Source: an uncultured Lachnospiraceae bacterium
Lineage (GTDB): Bacteria; Bacillota; Clostridia; Lachnospirales; Lachnospiraceae
Assembly: GCA_900539175.1 (NCBI GenBank)
Contig: UQAW01000002.1
Location: 1-64,000, forward strand
Length of the DNA stretch: 64,000 bases
Direction: 5' to 3'
Positions 9,665 through 18,964 of this stretch are shown here, piece by piece (position 1 is the stretch's first letter; every line of letters starts with the position of its first letter). The notes beneath the pieces were generated by a model. It had not been told where the DNA came from. It worked only from the letters and a program-made list of their open reading frames with translations, and ran no database searches. The translations under genes were made by a program, and so were the position numbers.

Positions 9665-9693
9665 ATTATAAAAGACTGCATTTCATTTGTCAA
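9665..9693 (-). promoter_or_regulatory. Consensus sigma-A promoter of the trp operon
   Basis: Reading the minus strand, TTGACA (9693-9688) is separated by exactly 17 bases from TATAAT (9670-9665). Transcription would begin near 9657, just before T-box stem I. A perfect promoter fits an operon controlled after initiation. Confidence 0.92.
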
Positions 9694-9709
9694 CCTCTTT
9701 TTCATGGTA

Positions 9710-9738
9710 GTGACAGATATCGAAAATAGTGATAGAAT
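9710..9738 (+). promoter_or_regulatory. Promoter of the GNAT gene
   Basis: GTGACA (9710-9715) and TAGAAT (9733-9738) are 17 bases apart on the plus strand, about 90 bases before the acetyltransferase start. It is divergent from the trp promoter. Confidence 0.6.
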
Positions 9739-9826
9739 GTTTTCAGAATTGCGGGAGTATAAAGCACGCTGCAACCCGCAGGTATCATGAGAACAAATAA
9801 AATCTGCAAAGAGGAATGAAAGCAAA

Positions 9827-10318
9827 ATGAATATTACAGTAAGAAAATACAGCATCGAAGATTTAAGCGATATGATTCAGATCTGGAATGAAGTAGTCGA
9901 AGACGGCATTGCATTTCCGCAGGAAGAATGCCTGAACGAAGAGACAGGAAAGTGCTTTTTTGAAAGTCAGTCCTATTGTGCAGTTGCTGAGGATACAGTC
10001 ACCAAAAAAATCTATGGACTCTACATCTTACATCCCAATAATGTTGGAAGATGCGGACACATCTGTAATTCCAGCTATGCCGTCAATTCTGAAAGCAGAG
10101 GGCTGCATATCGGCGAAAAGTTGGTACAGGACTCTCTGATTCAAGGAAAAAACCACGGCTTTTCCATTCTGCAATTCAATGCCGTGGTTGCTACGAATAT
10201 CCATGCCAGACACTTGTACGAACGTTTGGGCTTTCAGCAGCTTGGTGTCATCCCCCGGGGATTTCGAATGAAAGATGGACATTACGAAGATATCTGTCCT
10301 TATTATCACACCTTATAA
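9827..10318 (+). CDS. GNAT family N-acetyltransferase
   Basis: A 163-residue GCN5-related acetyltransferase. It begins ITVRKYSIEDLSDMIQIWNEVVEDGIAFP, typical of the phosphinothricin/L-amino acid acetyltransferase branch. The acetyl-CoA loop SESRGLHIGEKLVQDSL lies near residues 86-102 and the C-terminal ARHLYERLGFQQLG near 126. The acceptor cannot be named; small amino-containing molecules are likely. It is a single-gene unit with its own promoter and a strong hairpin downstream. Confidence 0.9.
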   Translation: MNITVRKYSIEDLSDMIQIWNEVVEDGIAFPQEECLNEETGKCFFESQSYCAVAEDTVTKKIYGLYILHPNNVGRCGHICNSSYAVNSESRGLHIGEKLVQDSLIQGKNHGFSILQFNAVVATNIHARHLYERLGFQQLGVIPRGFRMKDGHYEDICPYYHTL

Positions 10319-10331
10319 ATTTCTCTTTACC

Positions 10332-10373
10332 GCGAAACAGACCGGGGCTCATCCCGGTCTGTTTCGCAATTTC
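10332..10373. terminator. Bidirectional terminator after the GNAT gene
   Basis: GCGAAACAGACCGGG and CCCGGTCTGTTTCGC form a perfect 15-bp stem with loop GCTCAT, followed by AATTTCTT on the plus side. It lies between the convergent GNAT and TPR genes. Confidence 0.85.
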
Positions 10374-10377
10374 TTAA

Positions 10378-11145
10378 TTATAATCCCGTATTCCTGTGAT
10401 AATTCTTTGTCCAGGTATCCAAAAGCGGATCGATCTCCTTAGGCAACACCACTTCCTGAGCCTTGCGGATCTGGGCATCCATTTCCTGCTTCGTCTGGGT
10501 ATCCACGCCCTTTTCATCACAAAGCGTTTCATACGTCTCTTTCCCTTTGTTGAGATAAGCAGCAAAAAGATAACTTTTCAAAGCTCCACCCGAATGCAGC
10601 ACCTCATAAGCCTGTCCGAAACACTCAAAAGCTTCCTCGGTCTGAAACAATTTTGCATAAGAGCAGCCCATATTGTTATAAATACTTCCCGTAAACTGGG
10701 TTCCCAGGGTGCCTCCCTTTGCCTTCTGTAAAGCCTCCGTGTAGACCCGGATCGCATTGATATACTTCTCATGGTTGAAAAGATAATCCCCTTTAATCTT
10801 CAGGCGCACCACCTCGGGCTGTTCTTCAAAGATCTTCAACTGCTTGTTCATTTCCTTGAATTCTGCAAAAGAAAGATAATTAATCTCCTTGAAAATCGGA
10901 AGGATAAACTCTCCCATACTCCCCTTTGCATCCAACAAGGTATACAGCTTCTGGTATAATCTACGCAGATTGAGTTCATCCCGCAGCCAGAAACACAGTC
11001 CCTCGTTGATGATCGTCTCATCCAACAGGTAGATATTATGATACATGTAATAACATAATTCCTCAATGGAATAGATGTTCATGCTGATATTTTCAATATA
11101 ATACGGAACCTTCGCCCGCTTTACCTGACATAATATGTATCCCAT
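10378..11145 (-). CDS. TPR-repeat protein of the DUF5717-DUF5716-TPR unit
   Basis: A 255-residue soluble protein with no signal peptide. Residues about 120-205 form tetratricopeptide-like helices, for example YLFNHEKYINAIRVYTEALQ and YNNMGCSYAKLFQTEEAFEC. The N-terminal part (SIEELCYYMYHNIYLLDETI) is conserved-looking but I cannot assign it. It lies 3 bases after the DUF5716-like gene and ends the operon. TPRs usually bind partner proteins, so a scaffold or cochaperone role for the two larger neighbours is an inference. Confidence 0.8.
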   Translation of the reverse strand: MGYILCQVKRAKVPYYIENISMNIYSIEELCYYMYHNIYLLDETIINEGLCFWLRDELNLRRLYQKLYTLLDAKGSMGEFILPIFKEINYLSFAEFKEMNKQLKIFEEQPEVVRLKIKGDYLFNHEKYINAIRVYTEALQKAKGGTLGTQFTGSIYNNMGCSYAKLFQTEEAFECFGQAYEVLHSGGALKSYLFAAYLNKGKETYETLCDEKGVDTQTKQEMDAQIRKAQEVVLPKEIDPLLDTWTKNYHRNTGL

Positions 11146-11148
11146 ACC

Positions 11149-12393
11149 TTAACCCTCCATGGTCTCATGCCAAACCTTGCCGCTGCCCGGGAACATTTCC
11201 CCGAAACCTAAGTCCTCCACTGTGATCTGACAGCGTTTTGGAGAATCATACTCCAGATGCAGATGCAGCCGGGTGGTTTTATTGGGGCGCTTTGGCAGTT
11301 CGTTAAGGGGCATCGTATAGCGCTCCCGTCTTCCGTCTTCCATATTGCTGACTACAAATGCCAATTCCTCTGCGTGATCCAGAATCAATTCACAGTCCTT
11401 CGCTGCCTCATACCAGTTCACCCCGGCACCGATCATCGCATAATAAGCAGGCGAACCGTTGATCATCATATCCATACCAATATTATGACGGACCAGAGCA
11501 TTTCCCACAAAAAGATAACCCTTCAGACGCCGCTCTTCCACCTTTTCATGGGCGGCAAAGCAGGCCCCCTTAACATAGAGATTATTGCCATAGAACACGT
11601 GTCTTCGGTTTCTGCACAAAAGCGCCACCGAACGAACCGCCCAATTCTTATCAAACCCTTCTCCGATCAAAAAGACACTGGAATAGACATCATTGCCGAA
11701 CGATTCTTCAATCAAGCGGTAAAATTCATCATCCCTCCGTTTCGGATCCACAGACAGCCTTCTGCCCTTTCCCTGCTTCACGGTAACCGTCACCGGTTTG
11801 GTCCGCTGGTCCTGTACCAGTGCTTTAAATGTTACTTCATTGCCGCCAAAAGAAAACAGCCCCACATTCCTGCCCCAAAGCTCCTGCTTCTGATACAACA
11901 CATAATTATAGAAACTCTCATCAAAATCCTGCAGGAAACATCTGGACCTCGGTATCCCGATTTTCTCATATGCAAACCGAATGGTATCCACAAAAGCTCT
12001 GGTAAGTGACGGTACCGTCAGCATGATACCAGACACCTGCTTTTCCGGTTCTGTAACTCCCAACATACGCAGAGCGCTCTTCAGATAGAGTGCAAGCAGA
12101 ACACCCGGCTCATATTCCTGTCCGTCAATAACCAGAGCATCCCCATCGGCACACAAATCATATAGTTGATCAATCAGAATACCATTCTGATGCTCAGCAA
12201 AGTATTCCGCCTCCAGCCCGAAGTGCCACTCATTCTTACCCAGACTCTTACTGAGCACCGTAGGAAACGTATACTGACTGCTACCCACCTTAACTTCCGC
12301 CGAAACTGCATCCTTGGCCATCCGGTCAAAATAGCAAATCTGGGATTCTTTCGGATTAAACTCAAATCCGATTATCAAATTCTTCTGTTCCAT
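11149..12393 (-). CDS. DUF5716-like protein, possible actin/Hsp70-type ATPase fold
   Basis: A 414-residue cytoplasmic protein that I recall as the DUF5716 family of Lachnospiraceae. The N-terminus NLIIGFEFNPKESQICYFD resembles the first phosphate strand of actin/Hsp70 ATPases. GIMLTVPSLTRAFVDTIRFA near residues 144-163 resembles the Hsp70 'VPA' segment, and NVGLFSFGGNEVTFKAL near 197 resembles the second phosphate strand, although the usual D-G-T/G-G-T residues are not clean. ATPase activity is therefore uncertain. It sits 14 bases after the DUF5717-like gene. Confidence 0.75.
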   Translation of the reverse strand: MEQKNLIIGFEFNPKESQICYFDRMAKDAVSAEVKVGSSQYTFPTVLSKSLGKNEWHFGLEAEYFAEHQNGILIDQLYDLCADGDALVIDGQEYEPGVLLALYLKSALRMLGVTEPEKQVSGIMLTVPSLTRAFVDTIRFAYEKIGIPRSRCFLQDFDESFYNYVLYQKQELWGRNVGLFSFGGNEVTFKALVQDQRTKPVTVTVKQGKGRRLSVDPKRRDDEFYRLIEESFGNDVYSSVFLIGEGFDKNWAVRSVALLCRNRRHVFYGNNLYVKGACFAAHEKVEERRLKGYLFVGNALVRHNIGMDMMINGSPAYYAMIGAGVNWYEAAKDCELILDHAEELAFVVSNMEDGRRERYTMPLNELPKRPNKTTRLHLHLEYDSPKRCQITVEDLGFGEMFPGSGKVWHETMEG

Positions 12394-12407
12394 CTTCCGC
12401 CTCCGAA

Positions 12408-15400
12408 CTAATCCATTAATTGAAACACGTTATCCACAAACACTTCCTGCTGCAGATACAGTTTCAGCGCTGTCTCCATTGTATCATGACTCCCAAGTGC
12501 CCGCGCTGCCAGAATCTTATTCAGCAGTTTATATCTGGTTTTCCCTTTTGCCTCAACGCCGTGAAGTGCAATCTCTCTTTGCGGCGTACTGATTATCTCC
12601 CCATTCTGCTCCACCGTCAGATGATACGTCAGTGTCTCACCATAGAACAGCAAAAATTCTTTTGTAAAGATTCCCTGATACATCTCCCGCATCGGTTCAC
12701 TTTTAAAACCGACCGCCTCCGAATCTTTGTGATGAAGTGCGTAATGAATCATCACTTTGCTGCCTTTGTGGAATCGCTCTTCTACAAACACTTTATCCTC
12801 CACCTGATACGCCTGAATCAAATGCAGCGGAAGCTTCTGAAAGAAGGCAAAACGCAATCCTTCCCGGTCAAATTCTTTGAGCAGATCTGCTGCCTGTCTT
12901 TCCTGCTTCTCTGTCAGTCTGTCACAAGATGCATAGTACTTCAGTAAAGCCAGATGGCAGATGATATCCATCTCCCAGCCCCGCTCATACGTCTTTTCCA
13001 GATAAACAAAGAATTCCGGATCGGTCTGCCTGTCTGTCATGAAATAAGCGCAGGAAATATAGGTCAGATAAGCCAGAATCACCAATTCTCTTCCCTGCTG
13101 CATGATATAGCTTTCCAAAATCTTTTCTCCATGCTCGGGAAATTCCCTCACATACATGGAAAAGATCAGAATCCGCTCATCCAACGGGTAACTTTCCAGT
13201 TGAAAGCCTTTGACCTTCTCCCAAAGATAGCACATCCGTCCGACGGATCCCACATAGTGATTCCGAAGATAAATAAGAATCACTTCGTCATATTTCTCCT
13301 GATGCAGCACATGGTCGGCCAGATATACCAGTTCTTCGTCCTCTTCGAATTCCACCGCCAGAATCATCCGGCTGGTAAGTTTCATCAAGTCCGCAGTGTC
13401 TATACCTTCCACACCCCACTGACCGATGATAGCAAAGGCCTGTTCATACATTCCCTGTGCCACCAGAACTTTCACCGTATCCCTACGGTTGATTTTGGCA
13501 TATTCCCTCATGTCAACCATATGAAGATAAGCCTGCAGTTCATGATCCTGCGGATGCATCATATAATATTCCAGCAATTTCTTCCGTATCACACCGCGGT
13601 ACTCTTCTGTAAATGCCTCATGCTCCGAAGCCTGCTGATAATAACGCAGACTTCTGGAATGTACATCCATCTGTGAAGGCAATTCCCGGCACAGGTACAG
13701 CAAAAGCCCCGGTGTACTTACCTCATACCCTGCACACACACTTGCCAGTTCCCGTTCCTCCAACAATTTTTCTACGGTATAAGAAACAGTGATTCCGTAT
13801 CTTCTTCTTTTCTCGTCTTCGAACAGGAGCTGTGTACCCTCTCCAAAGAGATTTACATATGCACATTGATCCTTCACCGGATATACGGCCTCTTCCCGCA
13901 GTGCATTGTGACACACAATGACATTCCGGATATTCTTATCCTTCACCGTCACTTTATAAGTAAATAATACCTGCACCAGATATCCGGCAGTCTGAGGATT
14001 ATCCACCCCTTTAAAAATCTCCTGATAAATGACTGCATAATCCTCATTGATCCGCCCCTGACGCAACTGCTCTTTTGCAAACTGCTCCATGGCTTTCCGA
14101 TAACTGATATAGGTTGTCTTATCCCGTTCCTTGTTACGAATTACATTGGCATAAATAAATGCCTTTTTCCGGGCACTCAGTGTATTATTATATGCAAAAT
14201 ACATCCGAATAACCTGGGGAAGCATCTGGTGATACTCTTCGTCCATCGTTTCGATATAATACTCATAAAGACGGGTAATCCGTACTTCATGCTCTACCGC
14301 CAGACTGTACCAGCGAAAATATTCTTTCCGGTTCGGCGTCCCCTTCATGACTAATTTACAGATAGCTTCCACTACCTCATCACTTGGGAACTTATCGTAC
14401 CCGCCTGCCAACAGACAATACACGGCAGGATGAAACTCTTTCAGATTATCGGAAAGATAGGCTGCCCGCTTTAACAGCGCCTCGTCTAATACTCCCTGCT
14501 TTCCTGCAAAGTTCAGCACCTGTATCATAAACGGAGACAGCTTTCTGAGAAGCGTTTCCTGACGCTGCAGAATCTGGTACGCATCCAGATAAAGGAATGG
14601 ACTTTTGCACCCCAGTTCATATGCCTGCTCCATCAAACGCAGCTGCTGAGCCGGCACATTTTTGCAGGTTTCATCTTCACTGATCAAAATTTTCAACAAA
14701 AAATAGTCATCCGGCTGCTGCTGAACATAAGCTTTGATCTTGGGCAGTATGTTCCGCTTCTCCGCTGCCAGCAAATCTACTTTCTTTGCCAGATAACGGT
14801 AAATGCCCTCCTCTCTGAGCGTTGTCAGCGGAATCTCTCCCTGCTTAAAACTCCACAGCAGCTCCATAGCTTTCTGAACATCTTCATTACTTTCATAAAC
14901 ATATGATTCGTAAAAAAGCAAAAGAGAATCCATACACTCTGCTTTTGTCAATTCGTCCAGAGAAGCTGTTGTCCGTTCAAACCACATCCGGTAATCCATC
15001 TGATGTAACCGCAAAGCAATATAATCCTGCGCCAGCTCCACCATTTTCCTCTTTTTCAGCCCCTTGGGCAGCAGGCGTTCTCCCTGATCAATGCTCGCTT
15101 CAATTTCAAATTCCAGCGTCTGATGAACATTTCGTATGATAATCTTTCCGTAACGTTTTCCGTCACCCAGTTTATCCTTCCGTATCACATACTCCAGCCC
15201 ATAAACCCTTCCGATAAAATCATCCGTGGTCACCACTTTTTTCTCAATCTCCAGAAAATCTCCCACCGCTTCAATTTCCATACGTACGTAGCCCCAGGTA
15301 CTTTTATAGATATACAACGTATCCTTAAGTGAATGACCAATCTGATAGCTTCCCTTCTTTTCTTTATCCAGAGACAGAACAATCGGCTCCTTCTCCTTTG

Positions 15401-15953
15401 CAGCAATCAAAAATTCTTCCATATGCTGATAAGTAACCGGATTGTGGGACATTCCTTTATAGAGAGCCGTATATACAAAGTTCTTTCCACTTAAAATTTT
15501 CTGAAAATGCTCACTTGTGAACAGACGAAATGCCTCCCGGGGGTCTTTCATGGCAAGACGTGTAAAGTCCTCCAGCGTCCGAATCGAACCCTGGGAAGTC
15601 CTCACCTGCACCTCAACCATCTGTACGTTTACAGGAACCTTTACTTCTCCGATATTGCTGCTTAACACGATATTGCCGGTAATCCCTTCCCCGCAGCGCA
15701 GTCCCTGAGTATCAATCCCATAAACAATCTTACTCGTGCTTCCTGAAAAACGGTCTTTTGCCAGCACAATCCGCCGGTTATCCGATGTGACTACTCCCTT
15801 CACGCGGCTGCCGTCCTCCGCCCCCACGCTAAATTCCCCTTTATGATTTCTCCCCTCCTGTATCTGCAGATGAATCTCAGACTCAGAGGTAACAAACGCC
15901 GGCACTTCATACTCGAAGCGGCCGTTAATGAGCTGTTCCATTCTTCTCTTCAA
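12408..15953 (-). CDS. DUF5717-like large protein
   Basis: A 1181-residue cytoplasmic protein that I recall as DUF5717. The first 300 residues look beta-rich (EYEVPAFVTSESEIHLQIQE, IVLSSNIGEVKVPVNVQMVE). The remainder is largely alpha-helical and repeat-like, for example LAYLTYISCAYFMTDRQTDP near 960, resembling a long helical solenoid. There is no signal peptide or transmembrane segment. Function is unknown. The frame begins with TTG at 15953; the ATG at 15941 (MEQLINGRFE) is an equally good start and neither has a strong ribosome site. It heads a three-gene operon with the DUF5716-like and TPR genes. Confidence 0.75.
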   Translation of the reverse strand: MKRRMEQLINGRFEYEVPAFVTSESEIHLQIQEGRNHKGEFSVGAEDGSRVKGVVTSDNRRIVLAKDRFSGSTSKIVYGIDTQGLRCGEGITGNIVLSSNIGEVKVPVNVQMVEVQVRTSQGSIRTLEDFTRLAMKDPREAFRLFTSEHFQKILSGKNFVYTALYKGMSHNPVTYQHMEEFLIAAKEKEPIVLSLDKEKKGSYQIGHSLKDTLYIYKSTWGYVRMEIEAVGDFLEIEKKVVTTDDFIGRVYGLEYVIRKDKLGDGKRYGKIIIRNVHQTLEFEIEASIDQGERLLPKGLKKRKMVELAQDYIALRLHQMDYRMWFERTTASLDELTKAECMDSLLLFYESYVYESNEDVQKAMELLWSFKQGEIPLTTLREEGIYRYLAKKVDLLAAEKRNILPKIKAYVQQQPDDYFLLKILISEDETCKNVPAQQLRLMEQAYELGCKSPFLYLDAYQILQRQETLLRKLSPFMIQVLNFAGKQGVLDEALLKRAAYLSDNLKEFHPAVYCLLAGGYDKFPSDEVVEAICKLVMKGTPNRKEYFRWYSLAVEHEVRITRLYEYYIETMDEEYHQMLPQVIRMYFAYNNTLSARKKAFIYANVIRNKERDKTTYISYRKAMEQFAKEQLRQGRINEDYAVIYQEIFKGVDNPQTAGYLVQVLFTYKVTVKDKNIRNVIVCHNALREEAVYPVKDQCAYVNLFGEGTQLLFEDEKRRRYGITVSYTVEKLLEERELASVCAGYEVSTPGLLLYLCRELPSQMDVHSRSLRYYQQASEHEAFTEEYRGVIRKKLLEYYMMHPQDHELQAYLHMVDMREYAKINRRDTVKVLVAQGMYEQAFAIIGQWGVEGIDTADLMKLTSRMILAVEFEEDEELVYLADHVLHQEKYDEVILIYLRNHYVGSVGRMCYLWEKVKGFQLESYPLDERILIFSMYVREFPEHGEKILESYIMQQGRELVILAYLTYISCAYFMTDRQTDPEFFVYLEKTYERGWEMDIICHLALLKYYASCDRLTEKQERQAADLLKEFDREGLRFAFFQKLPLHLIQAYQVEDKVFVEERFHKGSKVMIHYALHHKDSEAVGFKSEPMREMYQGIFTKEFLLFYGETLTYHLTVEQNGEIISTPQREIALHGVEAKGKTRYKLLNKILAARALGSHDTMETALKLYLQQEVFVDNVFQLMD

Positions 15954-16040
15954 CGTTTTTCACCCATGCCTTTTATCCTTGACTTAAAATCAATTATCAT
16001 TATAATAAATTGTGATTGCTGCACATTTTGTACTCACGCA

Positions 16041-16212
16041 ATCCTGGTATAACGTTCCGTAAATAACCGGACTATATGCGCAGGATATTTTTCTGAGTGT
16101 TCGAGTCAAAAAAACGCAGGCGTAGCGGGCTACGCTGAGGCTTTTTGACTTGTGCAATCAGGAAAATAGACAAGTATAGAGTCCAGTTATTTCGAGAATG
16201 TTATACTGGTAT
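16041..16212. repeat. 170-bp imperfect palindrome, MITE-like
   Basis: The whole 320-base gap between the divergent genes at 15953 and 16275 is dominated by this element. The left arm (GGTATAACGTTC, AAATAACCGGACT, AGTCAAAAA, GCGTAGC) pairs in order with the right arm (GCTACGC, TTTTTGACT, AGTCCAGTTATTT, GAATGTTATAC). About three quarters of positions match by eye, with the centre near 16127. A transcript in either direction would fold into one long hairpin. No gene lies inside. The arm length and lack of coding suggest a miniature inverted-repeat element. Confidence 0.75.
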
Positions 16213-16274
16213 CATAGATTATACACTACAAATTAATGTGATGCAACGACAGAACTTAAATCAGGAGGAAAGAG

Positions 16275-17375
16275 ATGTTAAAACATAAAGACCATTTTCA
16301 CGGCAGCGACCTGGAAAAAATCGAACAAATTTACGGAATTAAAAAGGAGGCAATTGTCAGTTTTTCTGCCAATGTAAACCCCCTTGGAATCTCAAACCAT
16401 CTGCGCAACTCCCTGTCAGCCCAGTTAGATGCCATCACTACATATCCCGACCGGGAATACAAGGCATTGCGCGCCTGTATTGCCAAGTACGCAGATACGC
16501 AGTCAGAAAATATTATTGTGGGAAATGGTTCCACAGAGCTGATTTCGCTCTTCATACAGACCTATCATCCGAAAAAAGCCCTCATTCTGGGACCGACCTA
16601 CTCAGAATATGAACGTGAAATTACCCTCGGTGGCGGAACCACCCTTTACTATCCGCTGAAAGAAGAATTGAATTTTGAGATGGACGTGGATGATTTCTGC
16701 CGTCATCTTCATGACGGCCTGGATCTGATCGTGCTGTGCAATCCAAACAATCCTACTTCTACTGCAATCAATGCGTCAAAGATGCGGCAGATTCTGGATG
16801 CCTGTCTTCAGTATGGAATCTTCGTGATGGTGGATGAAACCTATGTGGAATTTACTGATGCCAGAGATCATATCACCTCAATTCCGCTGACCAATTATTA
16901 TACGAACCTGATCATCCTTAGGGGAACTTCCAAATTCTTCGCATCTCCCGGACTGCGTCTCGGTTATGCAGTAACGGGAAATCAGGATCTGATCAAACAG
17001 ATCAATACCCGCCAGAACCCGTGGTCCATCAATTCTCTGGCCGAGATTGCCGGCAGACTGATGTTTCAGGATAAAGAATATGTAAGCGAGACACAGAAAC
17101 TGATCAACAGCGAACGCAGCAGACTCTACCAACTGCTTTCCTCCTGGGACTCTGTGAAAATCTACCGGCCTATGGGAAACTTTATTCTGGTAAAAATTCT
17201 GAAGGATGATGTGGATGCAGATCTTCTGTTTGACCATTGTATCCGAAAGGGATTGATGATCCGCAATTGCTCCACCTTCCCCTTCCTGGACAATCGCTTT
17301 ATCCGCTTCTGCATCATGTCGCCTGAGGAGAATGACCGTCTGATGGACGCTTTTGCAGAATTACTTCATCCATAA
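16275..17375 (+). CDS. CobD/HisC-like PLP aminotransferase
   Basis: A 366-residue fold-type I PLP enzyme closest to threonine-phosphate decarboxylase (CobD) and histidinol-phosphate aminotransferase. It opens HFHGSDLEKIEQIYGI, then FSANVNPLGISNHLR and a TYPDREY segment, typical of CobD-like proteins. NPNNPTS near residue 155, DETYVEF near 182, and the PLP lysine in LRGTSKFFASPGLRLGY near 218 are present. No cobalamin genes are nearby, so the substrate is uncertain. AGGAGG precedes the ATG. Confidence 0.85.
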   Translation: MLKHKDHFHGSDLEKIEQIYGIKKEAIVSFSANVNPLGISNHLRNSLSAQLDAITTYPDREYKALRACIAKYADTQSENIIVGNGSTELISLFIQTYHPKKALILGPTYSEYEREITLGGGTTLYYPLKEELNFEMDVDDFCRHLHDGLDLIVLCNPNNPTSTAINASKMRQILDACLQYGIFVMVDETYVEFTDARDHITSIPLTNYYTNLIILRGTSKFFASPGLRLGYAVTGNQDLIKQINTRQNPWSINSLAEIAGRLMFQDKEYVSETQKLINSERSRLYQLLSSWDSVKIYRPMGNFILVKILKDDVDADLLFDHCIRKGLMIRNCSTFPFLDNRFIRFCIMSPEENDRLMDAFAELLHP

Positions 17376-17402
17376 ATGCCGTAATTTTTGAGGGATTATA
17401 TT

Positions 17403-18764
17403 ATGAAACAACAACTCCGCACCAAAAATCAAATTATAGAAGGTGTCATCTGGAAACAGCTTCTATTCTTTTTCTTTCCAATATTACTTGGTACATTTTT
17501 TCAGCAATTTTACAATACCATCGATTCCGTAATCGTGGGACGGTTTGTGGGAAAAGAGGCGCTTGCCAGTGTAGGAGGTTCTGCCGGACAAATTGTCAAT
17601 CTGGTGGTTGGATTTTTCACCGGACTGACCGCAGGAGCCGGAGTCATCATCTCGCAGTTCTATGGTGCCCGGGATTCCAAAGGACTCAATGACAGCATTC
17701 ACACTGCCTATGCATTTTCTCTGGCGGGAAGTATCCTTTTTATGATTGCAGGGCTTTCTTTTTCCCCGCACATATTGGAACTGATGAACACCCCAAAAGA
17801 ACTTATGGCAGACTCCAGACTTTACCTTCAGATTTATTTTGCTGGTATTTTATTTACCTTCATCTATAATATGGGTTCCGGTATCTTACGTGCCCTTGGA
17901 AATTCCAGACGTCCACTTTATTATCTGATCATCTGCAGTCTGCTGAATATCATTTTGGACTTGATCATGGTACGGCTCTTCCATATGGGCGTAGCCGGAG
18001 TGGCGCTCGCCACCCTGTTGGCACAGGCAGTGAGTGCTGTTTTGGTTACCCGGGCTTTGATGCATTCCACAGATATTTATCAACTAAAGCTGCGAAATAT
18101 CCGTTTTCACGGCAGAGTACTGAAATCTCAGTTATATGTGGGACTTCCCGGTGGTTTCCAGACCACCATGTACAGCCTGTCCAATCTCATTATTCAGGCT
18201 GCCATCAATGTTTACGGAACCGATACCACCGCCTCCTGGGCTGCTTACGGGAAACTGGATGCCATCTTCTGGATGGTCAGCGGTGCCTTCGGCGTATCCA
18301 TCACAACCTTTGTGGGGCAAAACTATGGTGCCGGAAGATATGACCGCATTCAAAAAAGCGTCCGTATCTGCCTTGGCATGGACTTTGTAACTTCCGTCTT
18401 CTTAAGCAGCTTCCTGATTGTGTTCCGCTATCCGCTTTTTGCCATCTTCACCAACGATATGGAGGTCGTCCGCATCGGCGCAGATATGCTCAATCAGATT
18501 ACACCGTGTTATGTGATTTTTATATTTATCGAAGTGCTGTCGGGCGCCCTTCGGGGAGTCAGCGATGTCGTGATACCGATGCTGATGACACTTTTCGGTG
18601 TATGCCTGCTGCGTATCGCGTGGATTTTTTTCATCGTGCCGATGAATCCTTCTATCCATATGGTCATCATCAACTACCCGGTGACCTGGATCACAACTTC
18701 CATCTTGTTCATTCTGTATTACCTATATAAAAAGTCCCATCATACGGCATCCTCTGCTGCATGA
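17403..18764 (+). CDS. MATE family efflux transporter
   Basis: A 453-residue membrane protein with twelve expected helices and the MATE hallmarks: an N-terminal FFFPILLGTFFQQFYNTIDSV segment, a VGKEALASVG motif near residue 55, and a symmetric second half beginning near LPGGFQTTMYSLSNL. MATE pumps export drugs or metabolites using Na+ or H+ gradients; the substrate is unknown. I chose the ATG at 17403 because GAGG lies 9 bases upstream; an in-frame TTG at 17388 has no ribosome site. It follows the aminotransferase by 27 bases and is probably cotranscribed. Confidence 0.93.
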   Translation: MKQQLRTKNQIIEGVIWKQLLFFFFPILLGTFFQQFYNTIDSVIVGRFVGKEALASVGGSAGQIVNLVVGFFTGLTAGAGVIISQFYGARDSKGLNDSIHTAYAFSLAGSILFMIAGLSFSPHILELMNTPKELMADSRLYLQIYFAGILFTFIYNMGSGILRALGNSRRPLYYLIICSLLNIILDLIMVRLFHMGVAGVALATLLAQAVSAVLVTRALMHSTDIYQLKLRNIRFHGRVLKSQLYVGLPGGFQTTMYSLSNLIIQAAINVYGTDTTASWAAYGKLDAIFWMVSGAFGVSITTFVGQNYGAGRYDRIQKSVRICLGMDFVTSVFLSSFLIVFRYPLFAIFTNDMEVVRIGADMLNQITPCYVIFIFIEVLSGALRGVSDVVIPMLMTLFGVCLLRIAWIFFIVPMNPSIHMVIINYPVTWITTSILFILYYLYKKSHHTASSAA

Positions 18765-18769
18765 TGGGA
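18735..18769 (+). terminator. Hairpin at the end of the MATE gene
   Basis: TCCCATCAT and ATGATGGGA pair across the MATE stop codon. A weak run (TAAATAAACTTT) follows. Confidence 0.55.
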
Positions 18770-18779
18770 TAAATAAACT

Positions 18780-18806
18780 TTCATGCTTCGAATACAGAAG
18801 CATGAA
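18780..18806. terminator. Hairpin between the MATE and cysteine desulfurase genes
   Basis: TTCATGCTTC and GAAGCATGAA form a perfect 10-bp stem with a 7-base loop. On the minus strand it is followed by AGTTTATTT. It could end transcription of the A+T-rich locus; 150 empty bases separate it from the desulfurase stop. Confidence 0.5.
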
Positions 18807-18964
18807 TCCGAATCACGAAAACAATACCCTTTCATTCCACCTAAAACCGTTGTTCAATGATCCAACTCCCTTTACAAAATACGCTGTTACCAAAAGAAAG
18901 ATTTGCACAAAATAACGTTTTGCCTGCATCATTCCAAATTTTTGACCATATCCCTTACAATATA

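Noticed and set aside
12954..13676. 240-codon plus-strand frame inside the DUF5717-like gene
   Set aside because: Antisense shadow of a well-formed 1181-codon gene with no independent signals.
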